A stretch of 26,739 bases of DNA from positions 1 to 26,739 of the forward strand of contig PRDV01000063.1 of NCBI GenBank assembly GCA_003174035.1, written 5' to 3'. Source of the DNA: Candidatus Babelota bacterium (lineage in GTDB: Bacteria > Babelota > Babeliae > Babelales > Babelaceae). Position numbers and translations under genes: made by a program. The notes under the pieces were generated by a model. That model ran no database searches. It worked only from the letters and a program-made list of their open reading frames with translations, and was not told the origin of the DNA. Positions 1 through 7,395 of this stretch are shown here, one piece after another. Each line of letters starts with the position of its first letter. Position 1 is the first letter of the stretch.

Positions 1-1
1 T

Positions 2-202
2 CAAGATATCTATGGCATCGGCGCGATTTATGCTGATGTTGCCAAATCATTTGAACAAGATACTCACTCCCTTGCTTTATTTTTAGCCATATTAGATAGA
101 GCTATCAACAGCTTAATGAGAACATACCCAGAAGCCTTTATTAATACATTAAAGGAATTTAAGGACTCCATCGCTAAATATCTTGACAGCATCAATCTTT
201 AA
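2..202 (+). CDS. C-terminal end of an unrecognised protein (5' end outside window)
   Basis: An open frame enters at the left edge and ends with TAA at 200-202, giving the last 66 residues of a protein. The visible part is soluble and probably mostly helical (for example SLALFLAILDRAINSLM and INTLKEFKDSIAKYLDSI). It carries no motif I recognise. A weak stem followed by T residues starts at the stop codon, which supports this being a real gene end. No function can be given. Confidence 0.55.
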   Translation, partial: QDIYGIGAIYADVAKSFEQDTHSLALFLAILDRAINSLMRTYPEAFINTLKEFKDSIAKYLDSINL

Positions 203-225
203 AAAGGTAAATCTACGCCTTTTTT
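201..225 (+). terminator. Probable intrinsic terminator
   Basis: AAAAAGG (201-207) pairs with CCTTTTT (218-224) around a 10-nt loop, and the stem runs into a T tract. The stem is A/T-rich and overlaps the stop codon of the upstream gene. This suits a short terminator for the partial gene, but it is thermodynamically weak. Confidence 0.4.
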
Positions 226-307
226 CGCAGAATTACCCCTCATCAATCCACGCATATTTGGTTCAAAATACGCTATATTGTCGGAGCAATTTGATTACGT
301 CCAATTA

Positions 308-348
308 TAGACCCTGAACATGGGAAATTCTACGGATTTTAGGGTCTA
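308..348. repeat. 8-bp inverted repeat in a gene-free stretch
   Basis: TAGACCCT (308-315) is the exact reverse complement of AGGGTCTA (341-348), with 25 nt between them. It lies in the 203-640 interval, where I see no gene. It could be a hairpin or a mobile-element end, and no function is apparent. Confidence 0.4.
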
Positions 349-485
349 AATTGTATTTAGTGCTTCGGGTTCATAGGCATAGTTAACTTGAGCCGATTAG
401 CGATAAACTTATTAACAGAACACTACAAACAGGTATAAGAAAACATGAAATACATTTGGCAGCGTAAGAATATAGTGCGATAATG

Positions 486-516
486 ATCTTGACTGGTCAG
501 CGACATGAATCTTGAC
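486..516 (+). repeat. Short direct repeat, likely IS21-type terminal region
   Basis: ATCTTGAC occurs at 486-493 and again at 509-516, the first followed by TGGTCAGCGACATG. IS21-family ends are known to carry several short repeated transposase-binding sites. The position just upstream of an istA-like fragment fits that reading. The outer boundary of the element is not resolved. Confidence 0.35.
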
Positions 517-640
517 CGATTACAGGTATATTCTATAGCATGACCCATTAATGAACCGTTGATGGATTATGCCAAAAGAGCATACTTGCTTGGATAGAAA
601 GTTTACTTACCGGCATATCCATTCCTTAATTGGAGAGACT

Positions 641-934
641 ATGCCAGGTAAAAAGATAACTAAACAGCAAGTTGAGATCTACATGAGCAATAAGACAAGA
701 GGACTAACCCAAAAAATCGCTGCCGCGAAAGCTGGCCTTTCGGAAAAGAGAGGCTATCGCTGTGAGCACGGACAACTGGCGAATCAGGATAAAGAGAGAA
801 AGCGTTTATGGAAAGGAAAGAAGAATCCCTTTGAAGGAGTTTGGGAATCAGTTATTGTTCCCCTTCTTATAAAAGGAATATATCAGAATCAAAATTGCCA
901 ATTGGTAAAACCCTTGATGATTGTGCCCGTATAA
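641..934 (+). pseudogene. istA: Truncated IS21-family transposase (IstA-like) remnant
   Basis: The fragment starts at an ATG preceded by GGAGAG. It shows the N-terminal helix-turn-helix region of IstA-type integrases (TKQQVEIYMSNKTRGLTQKIAAAKAGLSEKR, split here only for description) followed by the typical NPFEGVWESVIVPLL stretch near residue 65. The frame then degrades: IstA normally runs to several hundred residues with a DDE core, and here it stops after about 98 codons. Weak traces (YIRYSQQFPESF) continue in another frame to about 1010. There is no istB partner. It is a decayed insertion, cut off by the next transposase unit. Family assignment rests on motif similarity. Confidence 0.6.
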
Positions 935-1096
935 TTGTGTAAAAGTGGTTTGATCCTAACAAGGGTCTCCCCTTGTATATTAGATATAGTCAGCAGTTCC
1001 CGGAAAGTTTTTTTTGTAAACTATTAGGTTCTCCCAATCATGGAATTTATAAATGATTCTGGTATCCTTTTGGTGTAAACTTAACCAAGGGAGAGA

Positions 1097-2419
1097 TTGG
1101 TGATAACAAAAGCAAAAGAACGCCTGTCAATTGGAGGACTGCTCGATAGTTCTCGTAAATTATTTCAAAAAATGTCAGCAGGATCAATTAAGACAAAAAG
1201 AACGAATTCAATAACGCTTTCTGACTGCTTGATGTCCGCGCTAGCGATGTTTAATTTGAAGTTCCCTTCGCTCTTACAATTTGATACGTATTCTCAAGAT
1301 GACGAGATAATCAAGCATAATCTTAAGAGTCTTTTTGGGATTGAGCAAATTCCAAGTGATACATACATGCGAGATCGACTCGATAATGTTGATCCACAAG
1401 AGATTCGCAAGGTTTTTAAATCAATATTTGCAGACGTACAAAGAGCAGGTCTGTTGCAAGAGTTTCAATTTATAGATGGTTATTATCTACTTTCTTGTGA
1501 TGCGACAGGTTTCTTTTCATCGAATGATGTATATTGTGACAGTTGTTGCGTAAAGGAACATCGTAATGGAACTAAAGAGTATTACCATCAGGTACTTTGT
1601 GGGGCATTGGTTCATCCTAATAAAAAACAGGTAATTCCATTTCCTCCAGAACCTATTAAAAAAATAGATGGGGCATCGAAAAACGATTGCGAATTTAACG
1701 CGACAAAATGATTCCTAAGCGATTTTAGGAGAGAACATCCTCATTTAAAGGTTATCTTTAATGCCGATGGGCTACACTCAAAAGCTCCAATGGTCCTTTT
1801 GCTCAGAGAAGCTCATATGAGCTTTATTATTGGCGCAAAGCCCGGCGATCATAAAGCATTATTTGATTTTGTCAGACCCATTCTTAAAAAACACGAGTAT
1901 AAGGCAAAAGATGGAACACTTCATGAATACAAATATGCTAACAATATTCCGATTAACAGCGACAATAGTGGGGTTGAAGTTAATTTCTTAGAATATACCG
2001 AGACTACAACAAAAGGAAAAACCACAAAGTTTAGTTGGATTACTGACATTCACCTAAGTGAGAAAAATGTTCATACAATTATGCAAGGAGGCAGAGCTCG
2101 ATGGAAATCCGAGAATGAGATCTTTAACACGCTAAAAAATCAAAACTATCACTTTGAGCACAATTTTGGTCATGGAAAGAAAAATTTAAGCACCATTTTT
2201 GCAATGCTTATGCTTCTGGCCTTTACAATGGATCAAGTCCAAGAAATGAGTGATTCAGCGTTCCAGAAAGCGCTGGAAAAACAAAAAAGAAAGAAATACT
2301 TATGGGAAAGGGTACGAGGCTTATTTATTCATTATTTCGTCGATTCATGGGCTGATGTTTGGTATGCGCTTGGAATACAAATAAGAGGCAGTAAACTTCC
2401 ATCAGCTAATTCTGGCTAA
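1097..2419 (+). pseudogene. DDE transposase (ISNCY-like), broken by one in-frame TGA
   Basis: The frame runs for about 440 codons and is interrupted only by a TGA at 1709-1711. Residues on both sides (NDCEFNATK before, FLSDFRREHPHL and IFNADGLHSKAP after) belong to one transposase. The N-terminal part has LSDCLMSALAMFNLKFPSLLQFD and PSDTYMRDRLDNVDP, followed by a CDATGFFSS segment and a Cys-rich patch (CDSCCVKEH). The C-terminal half has GGRARWKSENEIFNTLKNQNYHFEHNFGHG, the region expected to hold the last acidic catalytic residue. A CGA (Arg) to TGA change is the simplest explanation. Terminal inverted repeats were not resolved. Since TGA is a normal stop elsewhere in the window, this is a nonsense mutation, not recoding. 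Confidence 0.75.
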
Positions 2420-2595
2420 TGAACATACATTGTTCTGGGGGATAGTTAGGTTTGAAGCGTGTTTATCTACAATCAGTTTTTCAAGTATTGCGTCACTAAA
2501 TATCCCCTTTTGTTGCCTTTTTTCATTCAGCCGAAACTGACCCTGCCAGCAAAAAATTTAGGCCGTCTTAGCGGGAGCTGCTGAGATATAGTTTA

Positions 2596-2731
2596 TTAAG
2601 TTTACCAATTTACTAAACTTAAAAAGCTAGCAGGAGCCTGTGGTCTCCCTGGGTATTTAATACCGTCCCGAAGCTTAGGACCTGCTAGCTAAATAGTAAC
2701 AGCTCGAACAATCGTTTGGGACGCAGATCCC
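2596..2731 (+). ncRNA. Candidate bridge RNA region of the IS110 element
   Basis: Three stems follow one another in the non-coding left end just upstream of the IS110 transposase: a 9-bp stem (2596-2604 with 2614-2622, 9-nt loop), a long-range 10-bp stem AGCTAGCAGG (2625-2634) with CCTGCTAGCT (2681-2690) enclosing a large asymmetric loop with a smaller internal hairpin (GGTAT/ATACC near 2652-2663), and a short GGGA/TCCC stem (2718-2721, 2728-2731). IS110-group elements are known to encode a bridge RNA in their left end: a 5' stem-loop followed by two stems with internal loops. The order here matches that plan. The guide sequences cannot be confirmed without the intact element ends. The IS110 gene is itself broken, so the RNA may be a relic. 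Confidence 0.45.
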
Positions 2732-2754
2732 GCATACAAGGAGGAGTCACTATT

Positions 2755-3696
2755 ATGAATACTAATATACCACAAATTTTTGTTGGTGTTGATGTTTCAA
2801 AAAGCAGTTTGAACGTTCATATTTTTCCACTAAAGAAGTCCTTTGTTGTTCCAAACTCAAAGGAGGGTGTCCAAAAAATAAAGAAATGTCTTGCTGGCCA
2901 TAATGTCAGCCAAATTGTTTGTGAAGCTACAGGCGGCTATGAGCACCTGCTAAAACAACTTTTAAATGTATGGGTTGTTGAACCTAAAAGGATTCAAGCA
3001 TTCATTCGCTCTTAAGGTATTAATGCAAAAACCGATAAAATCGATGCAACCATGCTAGCTCTTTTCGCTTCTCAAAAAAAGCCAAAACATACGCCGATAC
3101 AATTATCTGCAACTGAAGAACATATAAAAGCTCTTCATAATCGTCGATCAGACTTAATTGAAATGGTCAATAAGGAAAAGAACAGGATTCAACATCCTCA
3201 GCAACACTATTGTAAGCATGACCTTAAAAAACATATCTCTTTCTTGGAAAAGCAGCTCACAAAAACAGAGAAAGAAATGACGCAACTTATTAATGATAAT
3301 GATTTTCTATCCGCCAAAGCCAAGATCATGGAATCAATCCCTGGGGTGGGCAAAGTGAGTTCTGCCATGCTCATTTGTTCACTGCCTGAATTGGGTACAA
3401 TTACTGATAAACAAATAGCTGCTCTTGTAGGTCTTGCTCCTTATGATAAGCAAAGTGGTATTTATAGAGGCAAGTCAATTATTAAGGGTGGCCGTTATGA
3501 CGTGAGAAAAGTTTTGTATATGGCAGCACTTGTAGCCGCTCGGCATAATCCAGTATTGAAAGTATTTTATCAGAAGCTTCTTAAGGCTGGGAAGAAACAC
3601 AAGGTTGCACTAGTTGCCGTTATGCGTAAACTTATAGTGATATTAAATATCATGCTCCAAAAAGGAGAGTCCTGGGCACCTTCAATTATTCAATAA
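2755..3696 (+). pseudogene. IS110-family transposase, broken by one in-frame TAA
   Basis: The start ATG at 2755 follows AAGGAGG. The N-terminal RuvC-like DEDD domain is recognisable: D13 in FVGVDVSK, E57 in VCEATGGYE, D94 and D97 in AKTDKIDA. The C-terminal Tnp domain has the PGVGKVSSAMLICSLPELG helix-hairpin-helix-like segment and GLAPYDKQSG, where the family's catalytic Ser lies. A TAA at 3013-3015 falls just before the AKTDKID motif, in the same frame on both sides. The segment before WVVEPKRIQAF also looks a few residues short compared with the usual family sequence. All four acidic residues and the Ser survive, so the inactivation is recent or would be suppressible. The product would be about 313 residues, the normal family size. 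Confidence 0.8.
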
Positions 3697-3949
3697 AGCC
3701 CACTATTATGTCATATCAATGAAAAAAGAGATAGGAAAAAGCCCACCATCGGCCATCCGTTAATTAAAATTAAATTTTTACAAAAAGAGAATAAGCCATG
3801 ATGCATTCCATACAGCAGAAAATTCGACTTAAACTTGATTGAATTTTATTTGACATTCAAGACAATCGCTTGTATCACTTCTTTCGCATTGCCTTTTCTA
3901 CGATCTTACTGCCCCTTAACTCGATGTTAACGTCTCAAGTGGATAGGCA

Positions 3950-4528
3950 TTTTTTTTTCAGCTGATCTCTAGGCAATAGTTTAACAAGATTGTACAATCT
4001 GTTACGTGTTCCGCTCTTCGCCTCCAACGGTTTCTTTGCCGTCGCTTTCTGAGAGTGTTACCCTCTAGTATGTCGCCATACCTTCTTCGGCTTTCAGTTT
4101 TACGGCTACTATAGCGTCATCTGCAGACCCCCCTTTCCATATCATAAGCATCTCTGCTCTGTTTAGGGCTTATGTGTCGTAGTTACACATGTCCAGATCA
4201 GGCGGCCCTTCACTGGGTAAAATCGACTGCTCTGTCTTCGCTCACCTACCTTCACTACATCTGCGAGTTACGGAAAGGAATTTGGGTTTTGCTGTGCCTA
4301 GCCAGCTCACCCCTCACATGTGCCTTACGGAGGTTCACTTTCGTTTAGGTAGGGAATTTGGCTCTAGCTTCCTTCAGATCCATCATCGGGCTCTTCGAAC
4401 CGTTTGTTTCCCTCGTCGGGCAGCTCTCAGAGCTTTCTTTCGGCACCCTTGCCTTCGCCTATATGTTCCCTCCTTTCAGGGCCATAACCGGACTTTCACC
4501 AGTTAGCTGTCAATTATGCCAGTCGCAC
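3950..4528 (-). mobile_element. 5' part of a group II intron, reverse transcriptase lost
   Basis: Read on the minus strand, the element begins at 4528 with GTGCGACTGGCA, matching the GUGYG 5' consensus of group II introns. It continues with the typical domain I pattern (for example GGTGAAAGTCC, then conserved purine-rich blocks such as CCGAAGAAGGTATGG). About 580 nt of structured, non-coding sequence follow. Near 3950-4000 the intron-encoded reverse transcriptase would be expected, but only short broken frames are seen. No domain V/VI 3' end is found down to 3700. The remnant is therefore truncated, perhaps by the neighbouring IS110 element. The left boundary is approximate. The long plus-strand frame over 4189-4506 is a shadow of this RNA structure. 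Confidence 0.7.
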
Positions 4529-4556
4529 TAGTTGCTTGCCTTCGGCTGCGCAACTA
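4529..4556 (-). other. Hairpin abutting the group II intron 5' end (likely insertion site)
   Basis: TAGTTGC (4529-4535) pairs perfectly with GCAACTA (4550-4556), and an inner GCC/GGC pairing lies in the 14-nt loop. The hairpin touches the first intron base. Class C group II introns are known to insert just downstream of terminator-like or attC-like hairpins. This placement fits that habit, but no T tract follows and the intron class is not proven. Confidence 0.45.
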
Positions 4557-4674
4557 CTATAAAAATTTGGATATGCTGACTGACCCACGAAGGAATTTAC
4601 ACAAAAATTTGGACTTGACTGGAGTTTCAAACGAAGAGATTAAACAATCACTCGCAATTATAGAAATATGTTAA
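4551..4674 (+). pseudogene. C-terminal fragment of an unknown gene beside the intron
   Basis: A plus-strand frame of about 40 codons ends at TAA 4672-4674 with NLDLTGVSNEEIKQSLAIIEIC. The segment KNLD occurs twice, from a short direct repeat (AAAAATTTGGA near 4560 and near 4602). It looks like the tail of a protein that lost its upstream part to the insertions at 3700-4528. It overlaps the convergent DUF2442 stop codon by three bases. It has no recognised family and may be non-coding. Confidence 0.25.
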
Positions 4675-4937
4675 CAGTACTTTAATGGATATGCCTGTGG
4701 ATATTCTAGCGAATCTAATTCGATATCAACATCCAACTCGGGCCAATGGAGATGCTTTCCATGATAAAACTCAACGTCGCAAATCTGACCCACTGTTGCA
4801 TTTAAAAACCACGGAAATTCTGAGAATAAAAGAAAAAACTCTTTCTCATTAACCAAGAGCCAAAGTCCATGGGGCGAGATATTCAAGACCTCAGCATTTA
4901 AAGTGCTTTTTCCAAGCTCGTTCGATATCTTTGCCAT
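4671..4937 (-). CDS. DUF2442 domain protein
   Basis: The product is 88 residues and carries the DUF2442 pattern: the N-terminal strand NAEVLNISPHGLWLLVNEKEFFL, FSEFPWF in the middle, and HLHWPELDVDIELDSLEYP at the end. DUF2442 genes are commonly found beside DUF4160 genes in small two-gene modules thought to be toxin-antitoxin-like, but activity is not established. Here the partner lies immediately upstream on the same strand, and the intended end of its frame overlaps the start of this gene by 47 nt, suggesting translational coupling. An upstream TTG at 4946 is an alternative start. I prefer ATG at 4937 because DUF2442 homology begins about there. The gene itself is intact, whereas its partner is frameshifted. 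Confidence 0.75.
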   Translation of the reverse strand: MAKISNELGKSTLNAEVLNISPHGLWLLVNEKEFFLLFSEFPWFLNATVGQICDVEFYHGKHLHWPELDVDIELDSLEYPQAYPLKYC

Positions 4938-5128
4938 TTTTCTCAACTACCTTCGCGAGTTCCCTAATTTCTCTGTCAGAAAAACCACTATAATCAGCAA
5001 GCTATTACCGGTTCAATCCAAAACTTTGCATCACCCTTAGGTGACATAATATGAATATGCATACGCGCTTCTTCTTTTGAAAAAAAGAAAAAGCGATAAT
5101 TCTTATATCTAAATACCGTTGGGCTCAC
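4891..5128 (-). pseudogene. DUF4160 domain protein, frameshifted
   Basis: The GTG at 5128 is the likely start: AAAGGA lies 7 nt upstream and the product then begins MSPTVFRYKNYRFFFFSKE, the usual DUF4160 beginning. The longer ATG start at 5197 would add residues unlike the family. The frame reads AKFWIEPVIAC and hits TGA at about 4992. The rest of the family sequence, DYSGFSDREIRELAKVVEKN followed by GKDIERAWKKHF, continues in the next frame down to TGA at 4891. A single-base shift near GCTTGCTGAT (4990-4999) therefore breaks the protein about 40 residues in. Programmed frameshifting is possible but no stimulator is seen. The pairing with DUF2442 follows the usual order. Confidence 0.7.
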
Positions 5129-5249
5129 CGCATGTCCTTTTCTAGTGTTATTATTAATAATAGCTACTTTCCAGCCAAGATGCAAAGGATTCGCCATACT
5201 AGCTGTTTTTTGTTACCTTATTACTTATTCATCAGTTACAAACCAAAGT

Positions 5250-5699
5250 ATGATCACGATCTACAATCGTCAAAGAAAAATACCTCTTGAGACCACCTGG
5301 GTAGAGAGCATCGTCAAGCGAGTGCTGCATGCTCTTGATTATGCTGATTTTGATGTAGGGATTCTGTTTACTACCAATCATACCATTCGCGGCTATAACC
5401 GTGATTACCGCCGCAAAGATAAGCCAACGGATATTCTTTCATTTAGCTATCATTCCGCCCTAAAGCCAGGTGAGCGCATTACGGTTAAGGAAGATGAAGA
5501 TAAGAATTTAGGAGATCTCATAATCTCACTTGAGTATGTTCTAAAAGAAGCCCACAAACAGGGCATTAGCCTTGAAGAACGGTTGAAAATACTGCTTGTG
5601 CATGGCATCTGTCATTTACTCGGGTACGATCATGAAACAGATGCGGACTTTGAAGTAATGAGCACTCAAGAAGCTAAATTGTTAAAAGCTATTCGTTAA
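5250..5699 (+). CDS. ybeY: Endoribonuclease YbeY (rRNA maturation factor)
   Basis: YbeY is a zinc-dependent single-strand endoribonuclease that helps mature the 16S rRNA 3' end and takes part in 70S ribosome quality control in the cytoplasm. The 149-residue product has the family's signature HGICHLLGYDHE near the C-terminus, whose three His residues bind the metal, and the RGYNRDYRRKDKPTDILSFSY segment earlier. The length is normal. The frame is open further upstream to 5145, but the extra residues are not family-like. ATG 5250 gives MITIYNRQ, the usual kind of start, though its ribosome binding site is weak. It diverges from the DUF4160 relic and its end overlaps convergent trmH by 11 bp. 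Confidence 0.92.
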   Translation: MITIYNRQRKIPLETTWVESIVKRVLHALDYADFDVGILFTTNHTIRGYNRDYRRKDKPTDILSFSYHSALKPGERITVKEDEDKNLGDLIISLEYVLKEAHKQGISLEERLKILLVHGICHLLGYDHETDADFEVMSTQEAKLLKAIR

Positions 5700-6363
5700 G
5701 CAATCGCAGTTCAATCTGTTCAGCACGGTGCGTGGTAGTACCCAACCAGGCAAGCTCTATATCAAGGATTTCTTCTTCAGACAATCTCCAGGGATATGAG
5801 GAAGCTCTCATTCTTTTGGTGATCTCATATAATGATATGCCCGCACTTACCGAAATATTAAAGCTCTCAGTAAACCCATACATCGGAATTTTTACAAAAG
5901 CATCTGCATGTTCAAGAGCATACGAGCTTAAGCCATGCTGCTCGGTACCAAATACTAATGCAATCTTTTGATCCACAGGAAGGGCATCAATCAGCATATC
6001 TTTTTCATGAGGTGTGGTGGCAACCAGCTTATATCCCTTCGCCCTTAATTCCTTAAAACAGTTCGCTGTTGCATTGCCATCCTGCTCTTGATACCGCTGT
6101 ATCGTCAACCATTGCGCAGACCCTTTGGCTATTTCTTCATGTACTTCAAAGCGATGCTTGTGCTCTATTATATGCACGTCTTGAACACCAAAACAATCAC
6201 AGGACCGCAACACCGCGCTTATATTGTGTGCTTGATAAATATCTTCAAGCACGACCGCGAGGTGACGGGTCCGTTCACGAGCATTCTTTTCAATTTTTTC
6301 CCGACGCTCTTTGGTAATATACTGTGCAAACTCATCAAAAATCTGTTTTTTTCGTTCTAGCAT
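5689..6363 (-). CDS. trmH: tRNA (guanosine(18)-2'-O)-methyltransferase TrmH (SpoU family)
   Basis: The enzyme methylates the 2'-O of G18 in the tRNA D-loop using S-adenosylmethionine. The 224-residue product has the SPOUT knot motifs in order: NISAVLRSCDCFGV (with the catalytic Arg) near residue 48, ALVFGTEQHGLS near 134, and the IPMYGFTESFNISVSAGISLYE cofactor-binding stretch near 158. An extra C-terminal tail (about 185-224, LSEEEILDIELAWLG) is typical of TrmH as opposed to TrmL. AGGA stands 4 nt before the ATG. In the third motif ESFNIS replaces the commoner QSLNVS, a mild variation. It converges with ybeY with an 11-bp overlap. Confidence 0.88.
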   Translation of the reverse strand: MLERKKQIFDEFAQYITKERREKIEKNARERTRHLAVVLEDIYQAHNISAVLRSCDCFGVQDVHIIEHKHRFEVHEEIAKGSAQWLTIQRYQEQDGNATANCFKELRAKGYKLVATTPHEKDMLIDALPVDQKIALVFGTEQHGLSSYALEHADAFVKIPMYGFTESFNISVSAGISLYEITKRMRASSYPWRLSEEEILDIELAWLGTTTHRAEQIELRLLNE

Positions 6364-6451
6364 ACAATCCTAGCTTAAAAATAGTCTTGCGCTCAGTGTA
6401 GCAGAGTTCTGAGTATCCTGCACCGTCCCTGGGGTGGATCCAGATTTGAGG

Positions 6452-6479
6452 TTTTATCGAATTTTGCGTACACTATAAT
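6452..6479 (+). promoter_or_regulatory. Promoter candidate for the hydrolase pair
   Basis: A perfect TATAAT lies at 6474-6479, 31 nt before the first hydrolase ATG. The best -35 at normal spacing is only TTTTAT (6452-6457). The -10 is convincing by itself, the -35 is not. Confidence 0.4.
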
Positions 6480-6510
6480 CAGAATTTACAAAAAAAATAA
6501 GGTTTGGTAT

Positions 6511-7392
6511 ATGCTCTGCTTTCCCTTACTCATTCTTATTGTCAGCTTCACAGGTCTATCGCTGCATGCCCATGGTTCTGAGCATAATGCACCTTCCACC
6601 ACCATTTTTATCCATGGCACCATAATTCCGGTAATTTCTCCGCTGATGAATATCGGCAACATCAAGCCAGGCCTTAATCAATTTAGCACCTGTACCAATC
6701 GCTATAAGCGCATTGGAGCTACGCTCACCGGTGCACATCCTCAACAGTTTCCTGCCTCATCTTTTTATTGCTTTGGTTGGTCGGGAGATCTCGATTTTCA
6801 TGAACGGAAAAAAGCTGCTCATGCACTTTATGAAGAGGTGAAAAATATTCCTGGGCCTAAAACCCTGATCGGCCATAGTCATGGATGTAACGTCATTCTC
6901 TATCTTGCACACATTGCACAAGAAAAAAAAGATACCTCATTCACCATTGATCGCCTCATCCTCATGGCAGCGCCTGTGCAAAACGCAACATCACATTACG
7001 TCTCTTCGCCCATTTTTAAGAAAATCATCTCATTCTATTCTACTGCAGATCTTGTACAAATTGCGGACCCGCAAGGAGCATATACTGAATCGAAAAAAGT
7101 AAGCGTTGATCGCAACTTGCCGTTTTTTTCAAAAAGAATATTTCCCGATGCACCTCAGCTTACGCAAGTACGGATTCTTCTCAATCGGCAAAGCCCCGCA
7201 CACACTGATTTTATTCAGCCTCGCTTTTTACGTATGTTACCTGATATACTTACCCTACTTGCAGATGCAACGATTACCATTCGGCATGCAATAATCGACA
7301 TACCATTCGATTCAAAGCCATTAATCGTGAATTCTGAAAAGTTTGCCTTCGTACCTCGATCAATGAAAGGCAGAAAAAGGAAGCGATCGTAA
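6511..7392 (+). CDS. Secreted alpha/beta hydrolase (lipase-like), copy 1
   Basis: The 293-residue product begins with a hydrophobic signal peptide (about 1-20, ending near LHAHG). It then shows an alpha/beta hydrolase pattern: TIFIHGT near residue 31 (oxyanion-hole HG) and the nucleophile elbow IGHSHGCN near residue 120, with Ser as the expected nucleophile. It would act in the periplasm or outside the cell on an ester or lipid substrate that I cannot name. The C-terminus is strongly basic (RSMKGRKRKRS). A related gene follows 3 bp after its stop, so the two form an operon from tandem duplication. The positions of the catalytic acid and His are not certain. Confidence 0.75.
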   Translation: MLCFPLLILIVSFTGLSLHAHGSEHNAPSTTIFIHGTIIPVISPLMNIGNIKPGLNQFSTCTNRYKRIGATLTGAHPQQFPASSFYCFGWSGDLDFHERKKAAHALYEEVKNIPGPKTLIGHSHGCNVILYLAHIAQEKKDTSFTIDRLILMAAPVQNATSHYVSSPIFKKIISFYSTADLVQIADPQGAYTESKKVSVDRNLPFFSKRIFPDAPQLTQVRILLNRQSPAHTDFIQPRFLRMLPDILTLLADATITIRHAIIDIPFDSKPLIVNSEKFAFVPRSMKGRKRKRS

Positions 7393-7395
7393 AAA

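Noticed and set aside
1709..1711. TGA read as an amino acid (alternative genetic code)
   Set aside because: rho, the DUF2062 gene and abiEi-2 use TGA as their normal stop and Trp is encoded by TGG, so this is a nonsense mutation.
4189..4506. 105-codon plus-strand ORF
   Set aside because: It lies entirely within, and antisense to, the structured 5' part of the group II intron, and its length follows from conserved RNA sequence rather than protein coding.
5145..5249. Longer N-terminus for YbeY
   Set aside because: The added 35 residues are not found in the family and overlap the divergent DUF4160 promoter region; ATG 5250 fits the family start.
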